DNA of 18,265 nt from CBDVAK01 sp965371945 (lineage in GTDB: Bacteria; Pseudomonadota; Gammaproteobacteria; Competibacterales; JAHEDQ01): NCBI GenBank assembly GCA_965371945.1, contig CBDVAK010000035.1, forward strand, positions 1 to 18,265, written 5' to 3'. Of the stretch, positions 12,920 through 18,265 are shown piece by piece. A program made the translations under genes and the position numbers. The notes beneath the pieces are model-generated. The model was not told the origin of the DNA and did no database searches. It saw nothing but the letters and a program-made list of their open reading frames with translations. Numbering within the stretch: position 1 is the stretch's first letter; each line of letters starts with the position of its first letter.

Positions 12920-14872
12920 CTACTCACCCATTCCCATGTCGATATAACCGCTGGGGCACACTTCGGCACAGATATGACAGCCGATACAACGGCTGTAGTC
13001 GGTGGCCACGTAGCGACCCAGTGTCGATTCCGATTTCTTGACCCGAAAAACCGCATCCTGCGGGCAGTAGATCACGCAGTTGTTGCATTCGAAGCACATG
13101 CCGCAACTCATGCAGCGCTCCGCCTCCTCGCGTGCTTCCTCGGTACTCAGCCCCAGGTGCCGTTCCTCGAAATGACCCAGCACCTCCTCGGCGCTGGGTA
13201 CTGCCGCGGCCCGCTTGTGGCGCGGTGTATTCTCGAAATGAGCCAGAAACAGCTTGTCCGCCGCGATAATCTCGTGGCTGGCGCGATCCTCGTAGTTGTG
13301 GACCGCGAAACCGGCCGCCGCGGTACCCCAGTCTGCGGTGTGATCGTAGCTGTCGGGATCGAGCCCGGCTTCGTGCAGTTTCCACAGCAGGTTGAAATGA
13401 TGGACATCGACCTTGGGCCGTTTGATCTGTTGCTCGTGTTTCAGATAGTGCTCGATACTGTCGGCCGCGACCGAAGCCTGGCCGATGGCGGTGGTCAACA
13501 GGTGCGGGCGCACGATATCACCCGCCACGAAGTGACCGGGGCGGTCCGGCACCTGGTAGAACTTATCGGAGGCAATCAGTCCGCGACCACTGTCCAGTTC
13601 CTCGAGACCCTCCAGATCACCGCCCTGGCCAATCGCCGAGACGATCAGATCGCATTCGAGCTCGAACTCGGTACCCTCAATCGCGGTGGGGACGCCCTTG
13701 TCGTCCATCGAGCACTTGGCCATCTTCAGACCCGTAGCCCGGCCATCCTCGGCGAGTATGACTTGCACGGGCATGACCCCGTTGAGGATGGTGACGCCTT
13801 CCTGAAGCGCGTCGCTGACCTCATGCTCGGTCGCGGTCATCTGCTCGCGCCCGAACAACGCAGTAAGGGTGACGGTCGCCCCCTGGCGCGCGGCGGCATA
13901 GGCCGAATCGTGGGCGATGTAACCACCGATCACCTCTTCGGGGCGATCCTTGGGATGGATCTTGTCGATCCGGCCGAGACGCCGGGCTACCGACACCACA
14001 TCGATGGAGGTATCACCACCGCCGACACAAACCACCCGGTCCGCGGTTACCTTCAGGGTGCCCTTGTTGAACGCATCCAGAAACTTGACGCCACTGACGC
14101 AGTTGGGCGCATCGCCGTTGGCAACCGGCAAGCCGCGTCCGGACTGGCAGCCAACCGTCCACAGCAAGGCGTCGAACTCCTTCTCAAGTTGCTCGATGCT
14201 GACATCCTTGCCCACCCGTACACCGGCGCGAACCTCGACACCATCCAGCTTGATGATCCTCTCGATCTCGGCGTCCAGCACCTTGCGCGGGGTGCGATAT
14301 CCGGGAATGCCGTAACGCATCATCCCGCCGAGTTGCTGCTGCAGGTCGAAGATGGTCACGCCATAGCCCTTGCGACGCAACTGGTAGGCCCCCGCCAGCC
14401 CGGCCGGGCCACCCCCGATGATGGCCACCCGCTGGGGCAACAGCGGTGGCATGTCGCCGAAGGTATAGCCTTCGCTGACCGCGTTGTCGCCGATAAACTG
14501 CTCAACCGCGTTGATTCCGACAAAATCCTCGACATTGTTGCGGTTGCAACCGTCCTCGCAGGGCGCCGGGCACACCCGGCCCATCATGGACGGAAACGGA
14601 TTGGCGTCGGTGGACCGGCGGAATGCATATTCCTGCCAGCTCACCCCTTCGGGCGGCTTTTCGATGCCACGCACGATATCCAGCCAGCCGCGGATATCCT
14701 CACCCGAGGGGCAACTCCCCTGGCACGGCGGCGTCCTGTGTACATAGGTCGGACACTTGTGCGAGTGATCAGCCTCGAATATGGCCTTCTGCCACTCAGG
14801 GTGTGCCTCGTCACCGTCCTTGTAAGCCCTGAAAGTTAGGCCTTTTTTCACTTCGTCTGCGGACGCTGCCAT
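12920..14872 (-). CDS. dsrL: DsrL, iron-sulfur flavoprotein NAD(P)H oxidoreductase
   Basis: A 650-residue protein related to the glutamate synthase small subunit. The N-terminal cluster region has C40, C50, C54, C101, C105 and C109. The FAD-binding fold begins AIIGGGPAGLAGAY (150-163). The second dinucleotide (NADH) fold has VCVGGGDTSIDVV (281-293), and AGDIVRP precedes its end. A linker leads to a C-terminal ferredoxin domain with C587/590/593/596/599/603 and C629/632/635/639. In sulfur oxidizers DsrL accepts electrons from DsrAB and reduces NAD+, and it is essential for oxidative operation. Its presence identifies this as an oxidative dsr operon. The ATG at 14872 is set by AGGAGGG six bases upstream; the frame is open further upstream but overlaps dsrK. 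Confidence 0.96.
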   Translation of the reverse strand: MAASADEVKKGLTFRAYKDGDEAHPEWQKAIFEADHSHKCPTYVHRTPPCQGSCPSGEDIRGWLDIVRGIEKPPEGVSWQEYAFRRSTDANPFPSMMGRVCPAPCEDGCNRNNVEDFVGINAVEQFIGDNAVSEGYTFGDMPPLLPQRVAIIGGGPAGLAGAYQLRRKGYGVTIFDLQQQLGGMMRYGIPGYRTPRKVLDAEIERIIKLDGVEVRAGVRVGKDVSIEQLEKEFDALLWTVGCQSGRGLPVANGDAPNCVSGVKFLDAFNKGTLKVTADRVVCVGGGDTSIDVVSVARRLGRIDKIHPKDRPEEVIGGYIAHDSAYAAARQGATVTLTALFGREQMTATEHEVSDALQEGVTILNGVMPVQVILAEDGRATGLKMAKCSMDDKGVPTAIEGTEFELECDLIVSAIGQGGDLEGLEELDSGRGLIASDKFYQVPDRPGHFVAGDIVRPHLLTTAIGQASVAADSIEHYLKHEQQIKRPKVDVHHFNLLWKLHEAGLDPDSYDHTADWGTAAAGFAVHNYEDRASHEIIAADKLFLAHFENTPRHKRAAAVPSAEEVLGHFEERHLGLSTEEAREEAERCMSCGMCFECNNCVIYCPQDAVFRVKKSESTLGRYVATDYSRCIGCHICAEVCPSGYIDMGMGE

Positions 14873-14878
14873 CACTGT

Positions 14879-14885
14879 CCCTCCT
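14879..14885 (-). promoter_or_regulatory. Shine-Dalgarno deciding the dsrL start
   Basis: AGGAGGG on the minus strand, six bases before the ATG at 14870-14872. The open frame extends more than 200 codons upstream into dsrK, so this site is the main evidence for the start. Confidence 0.8.
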
Positions 14886-14912
14886 GTTCTTGATCCGATT
14901 CCGTTGCTGTCA

Positions 14913-14951
14913 ATCGCCTTGCCGCCGCCCTCGATCAGCGCGGCGGGCGAT
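14913..14951 (-). repeat. Intercistronic hairpin between dsrK and dsrL
   Basis: On the minus strand the stem starts one base after the dsrK stop. ATCGCC pairs with GGCGAT, and inside it CGCCGC pairs with GCGGCG. That makes 12 pairs with a four-base GCAA bulge on the 3' side and an 11-base loop. No U-run follows, and dsrL starts about 40 bases later with a strong ribosome site. A processing, stability or partial-attenuation element is more likely than a full terminator. Confidence 0.55.
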
Positions 14952-14952
14952 G

Positions 14953-16449
14953 TCATTTCTCGGTGCCCAACTCCAGCGCGTCGCCGACCAGTTGATGCAC
15001 GCTGATGATCATGTCCATGCCCATGCCGTAGTAGGGCAGTACCTTGCTGAACTGGCTCTTGCAGATCGCGCAGATCGCGGCCATGTGGGTGACGCCGTGG
15101 TCCTCGATCACCCGCTGCAGTGCTTCCATACGCGGCAGCGCACCCTTGACCCGCAGCTCCACCAGATCGTCGGTCAGCAGCCCACCACCGCCGCCACAAC
15201 AGAAGGTCGCGTCGTGGATGGTCTCCGGCGCCATATCGACGAAATGGTTGCAGGCCGCTTTGATGATGTGGCGCGGAATCACGAACTGGCCGCCCGGCAT
15301 ATCGCCCATTCTCGACGCCCGCGCGACATTGCAGGAGTCGTGGAAGGTCAACACTTTGTCGTCGTTCGCCTCGGGGTTCAGCTTGAGTGCGCCGCGCTGC
15401 AGCAGATCGTAGGTGAGCTCGCAGATGTGCTGTGGAACGGGATAGTTGGGATCGAGAAAATCGAAGGGGCCGATCAGAGTATTCCAGAAACTGTAGGCCA
15501 CCCGCCAGGCGTGTCCACACTCGCCGACCACGATCCGCTTGACACCCAGGTCAAGGGCAGCCTGGCGTATCCGCTGGGCAACTTTCTGCATGTTCTCGTA
15601 GTTGCCGATAAACAAGCCGAAGTTGGCGGCCTCGGAGGCGTACGAACTCAGGGTCCAACTGATCCCGGCCTGGTGCAGCACCTTGCCATAGCCGATCAAG
15701 CCGTCGACATGCGGTTCAGCGAAGAAGTCCGCCGAAGGTGTGACCAGCAGCACTTCGGCGCCTTCGACATCGACCGGGTAGCGAACATCGACACCGGTTT
15801 CGTCCTTGACGTCCTCTTCCAGGCCCTCCAGCGTATCCACCAGTGCCGGTTCCGGCAGCCCAAGATTGTTGCCGATCTTGTAGACCTTGCCGATGATTTC
15901 GTTGGAGTACTTTTGACCGACACCCACCGCATCGAGAATCTCGCGGCCGGCCATGGTGATCTCGGCGGTATCGATACCATAGGGGCAGAACACCGAACAG
16001 CGTCGGCATTCAGAGCACTGGTGATAGTACGTATACCAGTCCTCGATGACTTCCTCGGTCAGATCCACCGCCCCGACCAGCTTTGGAAAGTGTTTGCCCG
16101 CAAAGGTGAAATAGCGACGGTACACGCTGCGCAGCAAATCCTGTCGCGCCACCGGCATGTTCTTGGGATCGCCGGTGCCCAGGTAGTAGTGGCACTTGTC
16201 GGTGCATGCCCCGCACTTCACGCAGGCATCCAGGAACACCTGTACCGAGCGGTACTTGCCCAGCAGGTCACCCATCTTGTCGAGCGCAACTTCCTTCCAG
16301 TTGTCCACCAGTTGGCCGGGGAAACCGAGCGACTCCTGGTGTTCCGGCTTGGCGACGAACGGCTTGAGGTGCGCCATCGCCCCGGGCTGGACCTGGGGAA
16401 CGATGGGGATCTCGTGGATCCGTGGGGTCTCGAATTCTTTGACCGCCAA
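14953..16449 (-). CDS. dsrK: DsrK, HdrD-like catalytic iron-sulfur subunit
   Basis: A 498-residue cytoplasmic protein. Two ferredoxin-type clusters are bound by C76/79/82/86 and C145/148/151/155. The C-terminal half has the CCG-type domains of heterodisulfide reductase HdrD: C311 in GECGHAW, C373 in DSCN, C417-C418 in CCGGGGG, and C460/C463. These are expected to hold the special catalytic 4Fe-4S cluster. DsrK acts on the DsrC trisulfide or disulfide and passes electrons to DsrM. The frame is open upstream inside dsrM, but no ATG lies at a sensible place. The best start is TTG at 16449, nine bases after AGGGAG and 22 bases beyond the dsrM stop. The identity is firm; the exact start is less so. 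Confidence 0.95.
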   Translation of the reverse strand: MAVKEFETPRIHEIPIVPQVQPGAMAHLKPFVAKPEHQESLGFPGQLVDNWKEVALDKMGDLLGKYRSVQVFLDACVKCGACTDKCHYYLGTGDPKNMPVARQDLLRSVYRRYFTFAGKHFPKLVGAVDLTEEVIEDWYTYYHQCSECRRCSVFCPYGIDTAEITMAGREILDAVGVGQKYSNEIIGKVYKIGNNLGLPEPALVDTLEGLEEDVKDETGVDVRYPVDVEGAEVLLVTPSADFFAEPHVDGLIGYGKVLHQAGISWTLSSYASEAANFGLFIGNYENMQKVAQRIRQAALDLGVKRIVVGECGHAWRVAYSFWNTLIGPFDFLDPNYPVPQHICELTYDLLQRGALKLNPEANDDKVLTFHDSCNVARASRMGDMPGGQFVIPRHIIKAACNHFVDMAPETIHDATFCCGGGGGLLTDDLVELRVKGALPRMEALQRVIEDHGVTHMAAICAICKSQFSKVLPYYGMGMDMIISVHQLVGDALELGTEK

Positions 16450-16458
16450 CTGAATGTG

Positions 16459-16464
16459 CTCCCT
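16459..16464 (-). promoter_or_regulatory. Shine-Dalgarno deciding the dsrK TTG start
   Basis: AGGGAG on the minus strand, nine bases before TTG at 16447-16449 and just after the dsrM stop. It is the main support for a non-ATG start of dsrK. Confidence 0.5.
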
Positions 16465-16471
16465 GATGTGG

Positions 16472-17218
16472 CTACCGGCCGCGGCCGGACGCGGTTTCCA
16501 GACGCTTGGCCCAGGCCGCCACATGACGCTTCTCGCGCGGATTGTCGACCATGTTGCGGGTCGGGCTGAAGAACACGCCAGGAGCATGCAACAACTTGCT
16601 GATCGGGAAAATCGCCATCAGCACGATCACCAGCAGCAGATGGATCAGCAACATGGGATCGGCAGGTATGGGCTGCCAGTCAAACCGCAGCAGACCGAGC
16701 GCGAAGGCTTTCAACGCCACGATATCGGTGCGGAACACATACCTCATCAGCAGCCCGGTGGCACCGATGGAGAATATCAGCACCAGCATCAGATAATCGG
16801 ACGGCGCCGATATGTAACGCACGCGATCCACCAGAAAACGGCGCGCGAACAGCCCGGCGAGAGCCACCAGCATGATGAAGCCGGCGTACAACCCCACCCA
16901 CTGCAGGGCCTCGACCCAGGCCCAGACCGGCTCGGTAAAGTAGCGCAGATGGCGGATCAACACGGCCAGCATGGCAAAGTGAAACAGCCATCCAAACAAC
17001 CAGGTCCACTTGTTGGCGCGGAACAGGCTTTGAAAAAACACCACCTCCCGAAACATGCGCGCACTCACGCCAAGACGGGTGGTGGGCGCGGGCGTGGTGG
17101 GGATCACCAGCGGCGACGGTGTCCGCGCGTAGCGCCAGATGCGCAGCGCCAGCCCCACCACCAGCACGCCGGTAGCAGCGTAGAACAACAACGCATATAT
17201 GACTGTCAGCACTGTCAT
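16472..17218 (-). CDS. dsrM: DsrM, NarI-like dihaem cytochrome b membrane subunit
   Basis: A 248-residue membrane protein with five to six helices (about 5-27, 72-92, 105-127, 140-160 and 187-208). Four histidines match the haem b ligands of NarI in spacing: H80 and H90 (10 apart) and H193 and H211 (18 apart), against H56/H66 and H187/H205 in Escherichia coli NarI. DsrM links the cytoplasmic DsrK to the quinone pool. The ATG at 17218 has only AAAGG about ten bases upstream, so it is weakly initiated compared with dsrC. It lies 147 bases after the dsrC stop, the largest internal gap of the operon seen here. The dsrK start follows 22 bases after its stop. Confidence 0.94.
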   Translation of the reverse strand: MTVLTVIYALLFYAATGVLVVGLALRIWRYARTPSPLVIPTTPAPTTRLGVSARMFREVVFFQSLFRANKWTWLFGWLFHFAMLAVLIRHLRYFTEPVWAWVEALQWVGLYAGFIMLVALAGLFARRFLVDRVRYISAPSDYLMLVLIFSIGATGLLMRYVFRTDIVALKAFALGLLRFDWQPIPADPMLLIHLLLVIVLMAIFPISKLLHAPGVFFSPTRNMVDNPREKRHVAAWAKRLETASGRGR

Positions 17219-17365
17219 CCGGGCTCAGCCTTTGAATCGGAGTCAGCGAAATCCGGAGCACCTGGAGCTCGAGTCCAACGGGTTCCAAGGCACCCCGCGT
17301 CGTTCAGGGCCGGGGCACCACCGACCCGGGAGTCGTCCAGCTGTCCGCCCCGGTCCGGGGTGCGC
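17219..17365 (-). repeat. dsrC-dsrM intergenic region with competing inverted repeats
   Basis: The 147 bases hold no gene. CCCCG (17348-17352) pairs locally with CGGGG (17356-17360) across three bases, five bases after the dsrC stop. The second arm lies within CGGGGTGC (17356-17363), which can instead pair with GCACCCCG (17290-17297) across 58 bases. No U-run is seen, so a terminator is not proven. The structures could protect the 3' end of an abundant dsrC message or damp read-through into dsrM. Confidence 0.4.
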
Positions 17366-17698
17366 TCAGACGCAACCGGTGGGCTTGGGCAGACCGGCAT
17401 ACTTACAGGCCTGTTTGGCCGGGCCGTAGGGGAACAACTCGTAGAGGTACTTGCTGTTGCCCTTGTCCTTGCCCAGCTTCTTGCCGATCGCCTTGGTCAG
17501 AACCCGCACCGCCGGTGCGATCTGGTATTCCTCGTAGTACTCGCGCAGAAAGTTGATCACTTCCCAGTGGTTGTTGCTGAGGTCACAACCATCGGCCGTA
17601 GCCATGGCGCCGGCAACGTCGTTATCCCATTCGCTGAGGTTGGCCAGATAGCCTTCCTCATCGGTTTCGTAGGTCTTGCCGTTGACTTCTATCGACAT
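17366..17698 (-). CDS. dsrC: DsrC, sulfur-carrier protein
   Basis: A 110-residue protein of the DsrC/TusE family with both functional cysteines on the flexible C-terminal arm. C109 is penultimate in the ending PTGCV, and C98 lies eleven residues earlier in KQACKY. The insertion around residues 73-90 (KLGKDKGNSKYLYELFP) distinguishes true DsrC from TusE. DsrC receives sulfur from DsrEFH, presents it to DsrAB as a persulfide or trisulfide, and is re-oxidised or recycled through DsrK. AGGAGA lies seven bases before the ATG, one of the better ribosome sites in the cluster, in keeping with the high level of DsrC in such bacteria. It is flanked by gaps of 72 and 147 bases, which suggests separate control of its message. 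Confidence 0.97.
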   Translation of the reverse strand: MSIEVNGKTYETDEEGYLANLSEWDNDVAGAMATADGCDLSNNHWEVINFLREYYEEYQIAPAVRVLTKAIGKKLGKDKGNSKYLYELFPYGPAKQACKYAGLPKPTGCV

Positions 17699-17770
17699 GA
17701 TATTGTCTCCTGTAATCGTGAATGTAGGTGCAATATTTCCGTACCCGGCTGACCCGCCCTGGCAAACCCG

Positions 17771-18085
17771 CTATAGCCAGCTTTGTACCTTGTCGTGGTC
17801 AGCCGCCAGTTTGACGAAGCCGTCGTAGCCCACGATCTCGATACCGGCGATGACCCCGGCAGGATCGAGGCCACGGCCCTTGAGATCCGGCCCCAGCGCA
17901 TAGACGCTGAACTCGCTGGTGGCGGCCTGCATCCTGTCACCGACCGCGGTTCCCGGCATGGCTGCGTAGACGCCGTCCTCCAGCAACAGGATGGCGCTGC
18001 CCGGCTGCGCCAGGCGCAGACAGGTATCCAGGCTGTTTTTCTCGAACGGGGATTTGTTGACGGTATGCAGCATGGTGGTTGTCAT
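17771..18085 (-). CDS. dsrH: DsrH, subunit of the DsrEFH sulfurtransferase
   Basis: A 104-residue TusB-family protein. The conserved start LHTVNKSPFEKNSL is followed by C22 in DTCLRLA, equivalent to Cys20 of Allochromatium vinosum DsrH, and then ILLLEDGVYAA. It forms the alpha2-beta2-gamma2 DsrEFH hexamer that takes sulfur from TusA and passes it to DsrC in the cytoplasm. The ATG at 18085 is one base after the dsrF stop, so translation is probably coupled. A second in-frame ATG at 18073 has AGGA about 11 bases upstream and gives a start typical of the family, so either may be used. The 72-base gap to dsrC carries the dsrC ribosome site but no clear promoter. Confidence 0.95.
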   Translation of the reverse strand: MTTTMLHTVNKSPFEKNSLDTCLRLAQPGSAILLLEDGVYAAMPGTAVGDRMQAATSEFSVYALGPDLKGRGLDPAGVIAGIEIVGYDGFVKLAADHDKVQSWL

Positions 18086-18086
18086 C

Positions 18087-18265
18087 CTAGAAGTTGAGCA
18101 GCACGTCTGACTCGGCCAGCAACCGCGAAAGCTCCTCCCGGTCGACAAACCGGATGGATGGCTTCTCCGCCCAATCGTCGTCCTCGTCCTCCCAGGTCAG
18201 ATCCATCAGATCCTCCCCGCTCAGACCCCGTTCCTGCAGAGACTCCCTCTCCACATACAGCTTGT
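18087..18265 (-). CDS. dsrF: DsrF, subunit of DsrEFH (3' end only, cut by window edge)
   Basis: The last 58 codons of a minus-strand gene continue beyond the right edge. The frame begins KLYVERESLQERGLSGEDL and ends ESDVLLNF before TAG at 18087-18089. The KLYVE and ERGL segment and the VLLNF terminus are characteristic of DsrF/TusC C-termini. The acidic stretch between them (WEDEDDDWAE) is probably species-specific. It is followed one base later by dsrH. dsrE and dsrAB are expected further to the right, so they are not part of this annotation. Confidence 0.9.
   Translation of the reverse strand, partial: KLYVERESLQERGLSGEDLMDLTWEDEDDDWAEKPSIRFVDREELSRLLAESDVLLNF

Noticed and set aside
12839..14839. 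Very long plus-strand open frame opposite dsrL and dsrJ
   Set aside because: It lies antisense to two firmly identified genes. It reads as low-information, His/Arg/Gly-rich sequence and has no domain signature. Long antisense frames are expected opposite GC-rich genes.
14890..16569. 559-codon plus-strand open frame opposite dsrK
   Set aside because: It is a shadow of dsrK. The dsrK cysteine motifs and ribosome site are on the minus strand, and the plus-strand product resembles no known family.

Overview
The window is a GC-rich piece of a sulfur-oxidizing gammaproteobacterial chromosome, probably a Chromatiales-type organism. Its right half is most of an oxidative-type dsr operon: dsrL is present, DsrM/K/J/O/P form the membrane complex, and DsrC has both C-terminal cysteines. 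The taxonomic placement is inferred from gene content and protein similarity recalled from memory. No tRNA, rRNA, CRISPR array, transposase or integrase is visible.

Right half (about 8.6-18.3 kb, minus strand, read right to left): dsrF (3' end only), dsrH, dsrC, dsrM, dsrK, dsrL, dsrJ, dsrO, dsrP, dsrN, dsrR. dsrA, dsrB and dsrE would be expected beyond the right edge. Several pairs overlap by ATGA or are separated by only a few bases (dsrF/H, dsrL/J, dsrJ/O, dsrN/R). The set covers sulfur delivery (DsrEFH to DsrC), re-oxidation of DsrC by the transmembrane DsrMKJOP complex, the NADH-linked DsrL, and siroheme amidation by DsrN. The longer gaps dsrC-dsrM and dsrK-dsrL both contain inverted repeats that could shape message stability.

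Middle (about 4.3-8.6 kb): a SixA-type phosphohistidine phosphatase converges on dsrR and diverges from a CofD/YvcK-superfamily gene. Next come a NarX-like histidine kinase and a NarL-like response regulator, five bases apart. The kinase has almost no periplasmic part, so it probably does not sense nitrate in the NarX manner. It is a positional candidate for regulating the sulfur genes.

Left (about 2.2-4.3 kb): a trifunctional siroheme synthase CysG, supplying the DsrAB cofactor, is translationally coupled to a stand-alone S24 (LexA/UmuD-type) peptidase domain. Divergent from it is a protein made of two TusA-like domains, the first lacking the catalytic cysteine. TusA is the usual sulfur donor to DsrEFH, so this also fits sulfur trafficking.

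Far left (1-1.75 kb): a Sel1-repeat protein diverges from a two-gene unit encoding a 65-residue protein of unknown function and a 2-oxoglutarate/Fe(II) oxygenase. The roughly 320-base divergent intergenic region is dense in repeats and includes a 16-base dyad resembling a NarL 7-2-7 site.
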